From: Halobacteriales archaeon YIM A00010
Lineage (GTDB): Archaea; Halobacteriota; Halobacteria; Halobacteriales; Haloarculaceae
Direction: 5' to 3'
Length of the DNA: 64,000 nt
Assembly (NCBI GenBank): GCA_025041175.1
Contig: JAKCFJ010000003.1
Span: 1 to 64,000, forward strand
The translations under genes were made by a program, and so were the position numbers. Under the pieces are notes generated by a model. The model worked only from the letters and a program-made list of their open reading frames with translations. It had not been told where the DNA came from and made no database searches. This document shows positions 7,133 to 15,854 of this stretch, piece by piece (position 1 is the stretch's first letter; each line of letters begins with the position of its first letter).

Positions 7133-9346
7133 TTACTTACTGCCAGGGTCAAGGAGCTCGATCGGATGGCGCGTCCCCGGGGAGAGAAGGGAGTCAAGTT
7201 GCTCCATACAGGACGTTCCGCTTGCGACGATCGTTCGCTCGTCCGAAGCCTCCATGAACTGCGCGGCAAGCGTTTCACCGACGTCCATGCTGAGATCGTA
7301 GTACTCGCTCTTGTAGCCGAAGCTGCCGGCCATCCCACAGCACTCCACGTCGGAGGTGAGCACGTCGTGCCCGAGTCGCTCCAGGATCGCTTCCGTATGC
7401 GATTCGAGACCGAGCGTCCGCTGTTGGCAGTGGCTGTGGTACGCGACCCCGTTGCCGTCGCCGGCGGGCAACGCGTTGACGTCTGCGCCGTTCGCCAGAA
7501 GCCCGTATACGAACTCCATGATCTCGTAACTCCCATCGTCGATCCGTTCCTGGGTCTCCGGGGGAAGCAGTTTCTCGTACTCCCGTCGGAACATCGCCAG
7601 GTCGCTCGGTTCGATGACGACGACGTCGTAGTCGGCGTTGAGGTAGGAACGCAGCGACTCGGCGACGGCTCTCGCTTTCTCCTCTGCGGTCGCGATCATT
7701 CCCTGTGACAGCGGTGCGCGGCCGGATCCGCCCACGTTCGGGACGACCACCTCACAGCCCAACGCTTCCAGAACGCGAATAGCAGCCTTGCCGCGCGCAG
7801 TGTGGGCGTAGTTCGTGTACACATCTGGATAGAGAGCGACGCGCCGCACGGGGTCCTCGACGTGTGAGTCCCGGGACCGGGCCCACTCTCGCAACGTGAT
7901 GCGCTCGAATGCCGGCAGGTCGCGTCTGGCGTCTATTCCGAGGACCGACTCCATTGCCTTCCGGGCCACGCCGCTAGAGGCGACGATGTTGGAGAGGGGA
8001 GCCGTGGCGCTGCCGATCCTCGCGGCGGTCTCGAAGTTCCCGAAAAAGCGCTTGCGAAGCGGCGTCCCGCTCACCTCCTCGTCGGGTACGAGGCCGTCGA
8101 CCAGCAGGTCGTCGAAGCCGGGGTCCTTGCCGCGGTTGATGCGATCGCGCACGACCGTGTTGATCCAGGGGATGTCAATCTTTACTGGACAGGCGTTCAC
8201 GCACCGCGAACAGCCGGTACAGAGATCGTTGAACTCCTCGGCGACGTCGAGACCCTCGATCCCGGCCTCCCAGCCCGTGGCGATGCCGCCGGTGTAGGTC
8301 TCCCCGCCGAAGGCGTGCCCGCCGACCGACTGGAAGTTCGCACACGAGTTCGCACAGGCGCCACACCGGATGCAGTACAGCGTCTCCCGGAGCTCGTCAT
8401 CCTGGCGCATCGCACGCCGCCCATTGTCAACCAATACGAGGTGGAACTCCCGCTTCGCGTCGCTGTCCCCGAAGCTCGGTTCGTCGGCCCGGTCGAAGTC
8501 CATCGTCGGTGTGTCGACTGGGGGCGTCAGCAGTGATAGGTACTGCGGGACATCCTGTCCGGTCGCTGACCGCGAGATGAGCTCCGCGAACGGCTCCAGC
8601 TCGGCGATCGAGGGGATGATCTTCTCGATGCCGGCGACGGCGACGTGTATGTTGGGGATCGACGCGCACTTGCGCGCGTTCCCCTCGTTGGTCACCAGCG
8701 CGATCGACCCGCTCTCGGCCATGACGAAGTTCGCCCCGGTGATGCCGACATCCGCCTCGTCGATACGTTCACCGAGGAACCTCCTCGCGAACGCCGTCAG
8801 TTTCTGCGCAGAGTCGAGCGGCTCCTCGGGCTCGAACTCCCGCTCGAACAGCTCCGTGATCTCCTCGCGGGACTTGTGCAGCGAGGGACCGACGATGTGC
8901 GAGGGCGACTCCTCGGCGATCTGGATGACGAACTCTCCGAGGTCCGTCTCCCAGACGTCGACGTCATCCGCCTCGAGGGCCTCGTTCAGGTCGATCTCCT
9001 CGGTCGTCATCGACTTCGATTTCACGACCCTGTCGGCCGCCTCGTCAGCCACCACCTCGGAGACGTACCGGTTCGCGTCCTCGGCGTCGTCCGCGACGTA
9101 CACCGTTCCGCCGTTGGCTTCGACGGTTTCCACGGTTCGGTCGATGAGGTCGGGCAGGCGTTCGATCGATTCCTCCTTTATCTCTCGCGCCCGGGTCCGG
9201 TACTGTTCGTGGGTGGCCTCCCCGACGCCCTCGATCGCGTCGTACCGGCCGGCGTTGAACAGGCGCGTGTTCTGCTTTATCTCGTCGCTTTCGGTTTCGA
9301 GCAGCGTGCGGATGCGCTCGGCATCCGGCTGAGACGACTCAGTCAT
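7133..9346 (-). CDS. LutB-LutA fusion: LUD and iron-sulfur protein for lactate or 2-hydroxyacid oxidation
   Basis: 737 residues. The N-terminal LUD domain (about 60-300, with GITGANFVMAESGSIALVTN) is followed by two 4Fe-4S motifs, C325-C328-C331-C335 and C376-C379-C382-C386. The C-terminal half is an electron-transfer CCG-type region like LutA/GlpC. Its second CCG motif is intact (ECCGMAGSFG, about 668-677) but the first is degenerate (GGSGRAPLSQG). In bacteria LutA and LutB are separate proteins. The start MTESSQPDAE overlaps the upstream LutC gene by 8 bases, indicating co-translation. A role in oxidising L-lactate from deoxysugar breakdown would fit the neighbours but is inferred. Confidence 0.85.
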   Translation of the reverse strand: MTESSQPDAERIRTLLETESDEIKQNTRLFNAGRYDAIEGVGEATHEQYRTRAREIKEESIERLPDLIDRTVETVEANGGTVYVADDAEDANRYVSEVVADEAADRVVKSKSMTTEEIDLNEALEADDVDVWETDLGEFVIQIAEESPSHIVGPSLHKSREEITELFEREFEPEEPLDSAQKLTAFARRFLGERIDEADVGITGANFVMAESGSIALVTNEGNARKCASIPNIHVAVAGIEKIIPSIAELEPFAELISRSATGQDVPQYLSLLTPPVDTPTMDFDRADEPSFGDSDAKREFHLVLVDNGRRAMRQDDELRETLYCIRCGACANSCANFQSVGGHAFGGETYTGGIATGWEAGIEGLDVAEEFNDLCTGCSRCVNACPVKIDIPWINTVVRDRINRGKDPGFDDLLVDGLVPDEEVSGTPLRKRFFGNFETAARIGSATAPLSNIVASSGVARKAMESVLGIDARRDLPAFERITLREWARSRDSHVEDPVRRVALYPDVYTNYAHTARGKAAIRVLEALGCEVVVPNVGGSGRAPLSQGMIATAEEKARAVAESLRSYLNADYDVVVIEPSDLAMFRREYEKLLPPETQERIDDGSYEIMEFVYGLLANGADVNALPAGDGNGVAYHSHCQQRTLGLESHTEAILERLGHDVLTSDVECCGMAGSFGYKSEYYDLSMDVGETLAAQFMEASDERTIVASGTSCMEQLDSLLSPGTRHPIELLDPGSK

Positions 9347-9878
9347 CGTCCCTGACGATGACGATGTGGACCCGTTCCGGTCCATGGACACCTTGCACAA
9401 GCGCACCCATGTCGCCGGTCGAACTCGGCCCGGTCGCGAGGATCAGCGACCGACGTCCCGCCTCGAACTCCGATTGCAGCCAGCCGAAGGCATCCGAGAG
9501 ATCCGATCGGAGGTCGCTCTCCCTGACGACGACCACGTGGAACTCCGGGTAGAGCGCGACGAACTCGTCGCCCGCTGACCGCGATTCGACGGCGACGGTC
9601 CCTAGCGAGGCGATGCCCATCCGGGAGCCGGTCACACCCATCACCGCCTCGCGCAATTGGGATGGGGACGGTTCGAGTGCCACCGGCAACTCCTCCAACG
9701 AGAGATCCTCGAAGGGCAGTTCGGCACCGACTGCCGGGGTCTCGATGACATCCGCGAGTGCCGTTTCGAACTCGTTGGGCGAGACGACAGTCGATGCCGT
9801 GTCTAATCGTGTCAGCGATTGCTGAAATTCCTGTACCGAACCCGCACTCATATCATCTGGCACGGAGTCCCGAGTCAT
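9339..9878 (-). CDS. lutC: LutC-like LUD domain protein
   Basis: 179 residues forming a single LUD domain (GSRMGIASLGTVAVES, then LILATGPSSTGDMGALVQGVHGP). It is the usual third component of the LutABC-type oxidation complex. Its end overlaps the start of the LutB-LutA fusion by 8 bases, so the two form an operon. The GPSSTADI-like motif of the family appears here as GPSSTGDM. The first ATG at 9878 gives a typical family length; MSAGSVQEF nine codons in is an alternative start. Confidence 0.82.
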   Translation of the reverse strand: MTRDSVPDDMSAGSVQEFQQSLTRLDTASTVVSPNEFETALADVIETPAVGAELPFEDLSLEELPVALEPSPSQLREAVMGVTGSRMGIASLGTVAVESRSAGDEFVALYPEFHVVVVRESDLRSDLSDAFGWLQSEFEAGRRSLILATGPSSTGDMGALVQGVHGPERVHIVIVRDDD

Positions 9879-9924
9879 AAATGTTGTAGTATTCCTCCGG
9901 CGGCCGTCGGTCGTTCGTGGCCGG

Positions 9925-10453
9925 CTATTCGTGTGCCGTGACCGTGACGACCGGAAGATTCGCGTTCACAGGATCGATTGGGTCTCGCTTCCGAACAGCG
10001 CCTTCCCCACCGGGGACCGTGCGCCCCCGCCGACGACGAGATACCGGGCGTCCACCTCCTCCGCGTACTCGACGACCTTCTTGCCGGGAGTTCCGACCCG
10101 CCCGACGACCTGGTAGTCGGCGGAAACAACCGTCTCGAGACCGTCCGCCGCCTGGGCGGCGACGTTGGCCTCCACGGACCCCGTGTCGGTCTCCCGGGCG
10201 CTGGACTGCTTCTCGACGATCCGCGTGTATTCGGTCTCCTCATACAGTCGGACAGAGCCACGGACGGAATGAGACGGAATATCCAGCTGCTGTCTGGCGG
10301 TCACCAGCAGCTGATATTCGATCATCTCTGTCCGACAGTATCAATGACGTGCACGAGGTGAAGGTCGTCGTCGAACGCTCGTGCTAGTTCGTCTGCCTGC
10401 GCGGCGGTGTCTCCCGACTGATCGGAGTCGCTGATCGCTGCAACAATGACCAT
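9925..10453 (-). pseudogene. Universal stress protein (UspA) gene split by a MITE
   Basis: The start at 10453 encodes MVIVAAISDSDQSGD and reads to LHLVHVI, where a 98-bp element (10243-10340) intervenes and brings a stop. After the element the protein continues ETEYTRIVEKQ to YLVVGGGARSPVGKALFGSETQSIL. Removing the element and one TCA copy joins the parts in frame as HVIEETEYTR, a normal UspA sequence. A second lesion near 9968, one base missing, puts the last segment (VNANLPVVTVTAHE) out of frame. UspA proteins are nucleotide-binding stress proteins. This copy should be inactive unless a C-terminal piece is made from an internal start. Confidence 0.9.
10243..10340 (-). mobile_element. Family-1 MITE inserted in the UspA gene
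   Basis: 98 bp. On the minus strand the ends are TACTGTCGGACAGAG and, as reverse complement, TACAGTCGGACAGAG. It is flanked by TCA at 10240-10242 and 10341-10343. The middle folds into a long hairpin (GAATATC, AGCTGCTG and complements). It has no coding capacity and is the uninterrupted relative of the element at 3839-4042. Confidence 0.9.
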
Positions 10454-10531
10454 GTGGTGAGGGGTGTCCGTTCCAGGATAAGTGTTCTGCTGAACGAACC
10501 GTGATACAGATCTCCGGACCGGGTGCCGGCC

Positions 10532-11566
10532 TCAGTCCACCGAGACCATTCCCTTGATCACGTCAGGATTCCTGGCCCGCTCGAAGGCGTCGTCAATCCG
10601 GTCGAGGGACATCTCGAAATCCATCGTTCCCATCGCGTCGACCTCGTCGGCCGCGAGCAGCTCCATTGCCGTCGAGTACGTGTTCGCGAACCGGTAGCTT
10701 CCCCGGATATCGATCTGTCGCCGGACGAGTTCGAAGGTGTCCATCGGCACCGTCTCCTCGGGGGCGAGGCCGACCAGGACGACGGTGCCGCCCGGCTGCG
10801 GCGCGTCGAGCGTCGCTTCGATCGCCGGCGGGGCGCCGGTCGCCTCGATGGCGACGTCGACGCCTGCGCCGAACTCGTCGCAAATCGCTTCCGCGACGTT
10901 CGACTCGCGGGCGTCGATCGCGAGATCCGCTCCCCGGTCGGCGGCCCGGTCCAGCTTCGAGGGAACGACGTCGACGACGGCCAGTTGCGCCGCGCCGGCC
11001 GCCCTCGCGACGTCCGTCGCGAGCATCCCGATCGCCCCTGCCCCCATGACGAGGACGGAATCGCCGACGCCGACTTCAGCCCGCTGTATGGCCTGTATGC
11101 CGACGCTTATCGGTTCGCACAGCGCGCCCTCACGGGCCGAAACGGATAGCGGAAGCGAATGGACGTACTCCGCCGGCCAGGCGACGTACTCTCGAAAGGC
11201 CCCGTCGGTGCCGGGCGTCGCCATGAACTCGACATCGGGACAGAGGTTGTACTTCCCGCAGCGACAGTACTCGCACGTCCCGCAGGGGACGCCGGGCTCG
11301 ACCGCGACCTCGTCGCCGACCGCGCACCCATTGACGTTCGCGCCGACCTCGACGACGGTGCCCGCGCTCTCGTGACCGAGCACCAGCGGCTCGTCGACGA
11401 CCCGGTCGCCCATCCGGCCGTGCTCGTACCAGTGGACATCCGACCCGCAGATGCCGATGTCGCTCACTTCGACGAGCACCTCCGACGCGCCCGGAGTCGG
11501 GCGCTCCTCGGTGCGGAGTTCGAACGCTCCCGTGTCGAGGAGCTCGGCCGCTCTCACTCGTTCCAC
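10532..11566 (-). CDS. Zinc-dependent medium-chain dehydrogenase (sorbitol/threonine dehydrogenase type)
   Basis: 344 residues, oxidising or reducing a sugar alcohol or sugar acid with NAD(H). Catalytic zinc ligands are in GICGSDVHW (Cys) and GHES (His-Glu). Four structural-zinc cysteines are in CGTCEYCRCGKYNLC. The Rossmann motif is GAGAIGM and the following strand ends VVDVV, whose Asp favours NAD over NADP. CEPISVGIQA is typical of polyol dehydrogenases. Next to UxaA and UxuA homologues it could act on fructuronate, tagaturonate or a related acid, but nothing in the sequence fixes this. It lies in the same orientation as the UxaA cluster upstream. Confidence 0.9.
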   Translation of the reverse strand: MERVRAAELLDTGAFELRTEERPTPGASEVLVEVSDIGICGSDVHWYEHGRMGDRVVDEPLVLGHESAGTVVEVGANVNGCAVGDEVAVEPGVPCGTCEYCRCGKYNLCPDVEFMATPGTDGAFREYVAWPAEYVHSLPLSVSAREGALCEPISVGIQAIQRAEVGVGDSVLVMGAGAIGMLATDVARAAGAAQLAVVDVVPSKLDRAADRGADLAIDARESNVAEAICDEFGAGVDVAIEATGAPPAIEATLDAPQPGGTVVLVGLAPEETVPMDTFELVRRQIDIRGSYRFANTYSTAMELLAADEVDAMGTMDFEMSLDRIDDAFERARNPDVIKGMVSVD

Positions 11567-11766
11567 CCCTTGGTCGTGCGTCCGCCGTTGCTACCTCGCG
11601 TCACCGCTCCGTCAGTACCGACCGTCCGGCCGCAGTGCCGGCGCTCGGGATCGGCCGTGAATAGGCTCATCGACGTGTACCAGTCGTCGAGTGGGGATCT
11701 TATGTTTTGTGCCGACCGCCTCGCCTGAACCACGGGAGGCCGCCCAAAGCTACCACTCCAGTGGCT

Positions 11767-12903
11767 TCACAGCGACGGCCCGACGCGGTTTATCGCGAAC
11801 GTGGTCAGCCCGTGTTCCTCGGCCGCCGCCCGGCCGCCGTCGGCGACCCGGCGCAGTTCGTCAAGCACCGCGTCGGGGCCGGCCGCGCGGGCGTCGAGGT
11901 CGATGTCGTCCGCCAGTGCTTCCGCCGTCGCCCCGTCGCCGGTCACCTTGACGACCGGGACGACCGGGTGGCCCGTCGGTACCCCGTCCGCCGTGACGTG
12001 GACGACGACCGACACCCCGGCCGCAGCGAGCGCGGTTGCGGCCTCCCCGAACCGGGAGGGGGAGTCGACGAGCGCCAGTCCCTCGTCGACCGTCACCCGG
12101 CCGCCGTACGGGACGACCTCGTCGACGCGGATGCTCCCCCATATCCCGACGACCTCGTCGAACTCGGCGCTCGCGGCACGGCGGGCGACGCGCCTGGCGT
12201 TTCCGGGCCGCCCGGCGTCGCGCTCCGCGATCTCGCGGATCGTATCGGCTGCCTCCGCGGACGCAGCGCGGTCGGCGGCCGCGTCCCCGTGGGCCGCGAG
12301 TCGCTCCGTCCCGGCGACGGCGACGCTCGCGCCGGCGTCAAGCAGCGCGTCAACCGCCTCGCCAACGACGGGAGCCGCGACCTCGCGCGTCGATCGGTCG
12401 AGATCGGAACTCACGACCCCAACGGTGAGGTCAGAGAGCGTCGCTTCCGCGCGGTCCGCGTCGGCCGCGTCCGACGCCAGATCGGCGGTCGCGTCGATAC
12501 CCTCTTCGACGCACGCCGCCGTTCCGCCGGCGTCCTGGATGGCGGTCTCCCGGACCGGAACGCCGCTGTTGGCGATCTTCTCGGCGAACGGGCCGCTCTG
12601 GAGGTGTTCGCAGCCGAGCCCGACGACGGTTGCGCCCGCGACGTTCGGGTTGCGGGCCAGGTTCAGAAGCGTCCGCTCGGTTTGCTCGTGATCATTTCCG
12701 ATCTGGCCGCAGCCGTGGTCGTGGGGCGTGGAGACGGCGCTTTCGTTCGCCTCGGCGATGCGCTCGGCGACGACGTGCGAGCAGATCACCGACGGCACGA
12801 CGAGAACCCGATTCCGAACGCCGACGCGCTCGTCGTCCCGCCGGTACGCGTCGAATGTTTCGGGGAGCGCGGTACGATCCCCGTCCGCGGTGGGCATCGA
12901 CAT
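11767..12903 (-). CDS. UxaA-family large-subunit paralogue 2 (keeps HGCGQ/GLGCE, lacks CGGSD)
   Basis: 378 residues, related to the large domain of altronate and galactarate dehydratases (UxaA/GarD), which form 2-keto-3-deoxy acids. It keeps the N-terminal conserved block (HDHGCGQI at 61-68, NPNVAG at 85-90, VGLGCE at 94-99). Where the family has a CGGSD motif it reads VGVVSSDLD (161-169), and the SETPE motif is replaced by VAGTER. The later part (GHPVVPVVKVTGD) is family-like. The start at 12903 overlaps the SAF gene stop as TGATG, giving coupled translation. It probably needs its paralogue at 13214-14401 as a partner. Confidence 0.8.
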   Translation of the reverse strand: MSMPTADGDRTALPETFDAYRRDDERVGVRNRVLVVPSVICSHVVAERIAEANESAVSTPHDHGCGQIGNDHEQTERTLLNLARNPNVAGATVVGLGCEHLQSGPFAEKIANSGVPVRETAIQDAGGTAACVEEGIDATADLASDAADADRAEATLSDLTVGVVSSDLDRSTREVAAPVVGEAVDALLDAGASVAVAGTERLAAHGDAAADRAASAEAADTIREIAERDAGRPGNARRVARRAASAEFDEVVGIWGSIRVDEVVPYGGRVTVDEGLALVDSPSRFGEAATALAAAGVSVVVHVTADGVPTGHPVVPVVKVTGDGATAEALADDIDLDARAAGPDAVLDELRRVADGGRAAAEEHGLTTFAINRVGPSL

Positions 12904-13217
12904 CACGCCACCTCCCCGTCGCTCACGTCGCGGTCGCCCCGCCCGCGCCTGCTCTCGCAGTTGTGCGTGTGCACCCACTCGCCGGGGGAAATCGGTTCGA
13001 CCGCTTCGCCGATCGTCTCGCCGTACTTGATTATGACGTCCCCGGGTTCGAGCGGTACCAGCGCGACCTTGTGCCCGAACGGAACGGCCTTGTCGAGTTC
13101 GACCGCCGTGCCGTCGTACGGTATCTCCGTTCCGGCATCCAGGTCTTCGATGGCCGTGACGACGTTGTCCGCAGCCGCCATGTGCAGCCCCGCGTCGCCG
13201 AGCACCGTTCCCTTCAT
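12903..13217 (-). CDS. SAF-domain small subunit of UxaA-type dehydratase
   Basis: 104 residues, corresponding to the N-terminal SAF domain of altronate/galactarate dehydratase. It contains the characteristic PFGHKVAL and the histidines of WVHTHN (81-86). The longer frame upstream lies antisense to the large-subunit gene and was not used. The gene starts within the 4-base overlap with the large subunit (13214-13217) and ends overlapping the next gene. The order is large subunit, SAF subunit, second large subunit. Confidence 0.88.
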   Translation of the reverse strand: MKGTVLGDAGLHMAAADNVVTAIEDLDAGTEIPYDGTAVELDKAVPFGHKVALVPLEPGDVIIKYGETIGEAVEPISPGEWVHTHNCESRRGRGDRDVSDGEVA

Positions 13218-14401
13218 GTGTCTCCCCGTAGTTCCGCCAACTCGTTCGGCTGGAGCTCGTTGACCGCGAACTCCTCCAGGCGTCGCCGTTCGGCGGCGGT
13301 CCGCTCGCCGCTGGCGACGTCCAGTAGCGTCCCGTAGATCCGCTTGCCGACCGCGTCGATGGACTCGCCGCTGATGATCGTGCCGGCGTTGATATCCATG
13401 TTCGAGGCGAGGCGATCCGCAGTCTTCGGGTTGCCCGTTACCTTGATCACCGGTGCGATCGGGTTTCCGGTCGTCGACCCTCGTCCAGTGGTGAACGCGA
13501 CGACCTGCGCTCCACCGGCGACCTTCCCCACGACGCTCTCGATGTCGTATCCCGGTGTATCCATTAGCACCAACCCGCCGCCGACCGGCAGGGGATTGGC
13601 GTAGTCCACGATTCCGCGAACCGGGGTCGTTCCGCCCTTCGAAACCGCGCCCAAGCTCTTCTCCTCGATGGTCGTCAGCCCGCCGCTCTGGTTCCCGGGA
13701 CTGGGTTGTGCGCCCCGGAGATCGACGCCCATCAGCTGTGCGGTCGACTCCCGACGCTCGACGCGGTCGAGGAGTCGCTCGCGGATTCCGTCGTCGACAC
13801 ATCGGTCCGCGAGGAGATGTTCCGCGCCGATGAACTCGGGCGTCTCCGAGAAGCTCGCGGTGCCGCCGTCGCGAACCAACCGATCGCACGCGGCCCCAAC
13901 GGCCGGATTCGCCGCGATGCCGCTGGTCGCGTCTGATCCACCGCACTCGACGCCGAAGACAAGCTCGCGCGCGTCCCGTTCTTCGCGCCTCGCGCCGGCG
14001 ATCCCGTCCCAGAGGTCACGAGCGAGACCGACACCTGCCTCGATCGCCGCCGCCGTGCCTCCCACATTGCGGATCGAGAGCGTCTCGACGTCCCGCCCGG
14101 CGCCCGAAATCTCGTCAGCGAGCTCGTCGGCGTCGATCGTCTCCGTCCCGAGTGTGACGACGAGCGCCGCCCCTACGTTCGGGTTCGTCCCGACCCCAGA
14201 GAGCGTTCGCTCGACCTGTTTGCGTGCCTCGTCCGGCGGGTCGATCCCCATCTGATGGGGCGTCGACCGGACGTTCTCGACCACGCGCTCGCCGATCGCT
14301 TCCGCGACCGCCGACGCCGCGACCGACGTCGGTACTACGGCGACGTAGTTGCGGACTCCCGCGGGACCGTCGGGTCGCGGGTAACCGTCAAACGTTGCCA
14401 T
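13214..14401 (-). CDS. UxaA-family large subunit, altronate/galactarate dehydratase type
   Basis: 395 residues. Conserved family blocks are present: CGGSDATSGIAANPAVGAA from 153, FSETPEFIGAEHLL from 184, GGLTTIEEKSLGAVSKGG and GNPIAPVIKVTGNP. The N-terminal block usually containing a His-Gly-Cys-Gly and a Gly-Cys-Glu is altered to PHQMGID (48-54) and TLGTET (83-88). It is first in a tightly overlapping operon with the SAF subunit and the second paralogue. The expected product is a 2-keto-3-deoxy sugar acid; altronate is the default guess from family and context. Confidence 0.85.
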   Translation of the reverse strand: MATFDGYPRPDGPAGVRNYVAVVPTSVAASAVAEAIGERVVENVRSTPHQMGIDPPDEARKQVERTLSGVGTNPNVGAALVVTLGTETIDADELADEISGAGRDVETLSIRNVGGTAAAIEAGVGLARDLWDGIAGARREERDARELVFGVECGGSDATSGIAANPAVGAACDRLVRDGGTASFSETPEFIGAEHLLADRCVDDGIRERLLDRVERRESTAQLMGVDLRGAQPSPGNQSGGLTTIEEKSLGAVSKGGTTPVRGIVDYANPLPVGGGLVLMDTPGYDIESVVGKVAGGAQVVAFTTGRGSTTGNPIAPVIKVTGNPKTADRLASNMDINAGTIISGESIDAVGKRIYGTLLDVASGERTAAERRRLEEFAVNELQPNELAELRGDT

Positions 14402-14549
14402 GGAGTAGGATCTCAGTCGATCAGTAAAAGTGTTGTTATCGACGGCACGTCACAAACATGATCGCCGGCGCGACGAGCGTGGAACTGGCCGCCACATGAA
14501 TCGGCCTGCTGGACGAACCGTAACGGCTGAAAACGGATCGTTGTCGCCT

Positions 14550-15854
14550 CTAGCTCCCCATCAGCTCCGTGACGGGGTACGTGACGATCTCCGGAATAAA
14601 GATCGTGAGCAACAACACTAGGAGGATCGGCACGTAGTAGGGCAGCACCGCCTTCATCGCCTCCTCCAGACTGGCGTCGGTCACCTTCTCGAGCACGAAG
14701 AGGATGATCCCGAAGGGCGGGGTAAGGAGCCCGAGCATCAGCGTCAGGATCATCACGATCCCGAAGTGAAGCGGGTCGATCGACGCCATCTCCAGGATCG
14801 GCATGAAGATCGGAACGAGGATCGTGATCGCGGCGATCGTCTCCATGAACGTCCCGACGACGAGCAGGAGACCGACCAGCAGGAGAATCACGATGGTGGG
14901 ATCGGTCGAGAAGTTCGTGATGGACTCGGCCATCAGAATCGGCAGACGGAGCTGCAGGGCGACGAGGCCGTACAGCGACGCGACGCCGACGATGAACGTC
15001 AGCGAGAAGGTCTCGACCATCCCGTACTGGAGCTCCTCGAAGAGCCCCCGGAGAGTGAGCTCGTTGTAGACGAATACCCCGAGAAGGACGGTATAGACGA
15101 CGGCGACCGCCCCCGCCTCGGTCGCGGTGAACGTCCCGGTGAGTATTCCGCCGATGATCAGTATCGGCGCGAACAGCGGGAACACCGCCTCCTTCAGCTT
15201 GGTCCAGAAGTCCCGGAGGTCGAAGGCGTCGTCGGCCTCGTACCCCCGCAGATGAACGAACAGGAAGACGAGCACCATCAGAAAGACGCCGATGATGACG
15301 CCGGGGATGATCCCCCCGAGGAACAACTGTCCGATCGACTCCTCGGCGAGCACGGCGTAGATGATGATCGGCACGCTCGGCGGAATGATGGGGCCGATGA
15401 TGGCCGACGATCCGGTGACGCCCAGCGAGATGTCCTTTTCGTACCCCTGATCGCGCATCGCGGCGTACTCGACCCGGCCGAGCCCCGCGGCGTCGGCGAC
15501 CGCCAGGCCAGACATTCCCGAGAAGAGCATGCTTGCGACGATGTTGACGTGGGCGATCCCGCCGCGGAACTGCCCGACCATGGCGTTCGCCAGGTCGAAG
15601 ATCCGCTGGGTCATCCCGATGCGGTTCATCAGGCGCCCGAGCAGGAGGTAAAACGGGATCGCGAGCAGCGTGAAGCTGTTGAGCCCGTAGAGCAACTGCT
15701 GGGCGATGAGGTTGTAGTTGATCCCCTGCCCGAAGGGCGGTATCATCAGCAGCACGCAGGTCGCACCCATAGCGATCGCGACTGGAACGCCGAGCGCGTA
15801 CAGGACTAGCAGCGTCCCGAGAAACAGCGTGCCGACGACGAGCAGCTCACTCAT
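14550..15854 (-). CDS. dctM: TRAP transporter large permease (DctM type)
   Basis: 434 residues with about 12 membrane helices, the channel subunit of a cation-coupled TRAP importer. Recognisable blocks are GVPVAIAMG, GMSGLAVADAAGLGRVEY, GSSAIIGPIIPPSVPIIIY and LGLLTPPFGIILF. It overlaps the small subunit gene by 8 bases. The start MSELLVVG was chosen over a start six codons upstream because of the hydrophobic family N-terminus. Association with uronate enzymes suggests that a sugar acid is imported. Confidence 0.93.
   Translation of the reverse strand: MSELLVVGTLFLGTLLVLYALGVPVAIAMGATCVLLMIPPFGQGINYNLIAQQLLYGLNSFTLLAIPFYLLLGRLMNRIGMTQRIFDLANAMVGQFRGGIAHVNIVASMLFSGMSGLAVADAAGLGRVEYAAMRDQGYEKDISLGVTGSSAIIGPIIPPSVPIIIYAVLAEESIGQLFLGGIIPGVIIGVFLMVLVFLFVHLRGYEADDAFDLRDFWTKLKEAVFPLFAPILIIGGILTGTFTATEAGAVAVVYTVLLGVFVYNELTLRGLFEELQYGMVETFSLTFIVGVASLYGLVALQLRLPILMAESITNFSTDPTIVILLLVGLLLVVGTFMETIAAITILVPIFMPILEMASIDPLHFGIVMILTLMLGLLTPPFGIILFVLEKVTDASLEEAMKAVLPYYVPILLVLLLTIFIPEIVTYPVTELMGS

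Noticed and set aside
8370-9355. Long plus-strand frames opposite the LutB-LutA gene
   Set aside because: Antisense shadows of a well-supported iron-sulfur protein gene.
11707-13263. 518-codon open frame on the plus strand opposite the UxaA genes
   Set aside because: It is antisense to three genes with clear family motifs and is arginine- and proline-rich low-information sequence. Such frames are common opposite GC-rich haloarchaeal genes.
14766-15809. 347-codon plus-strand frame rich in Asp, Glu, Arg and His
   Set aside because: It is the mirror of the TRAP large permease gene and has no recognisable fold or motif.
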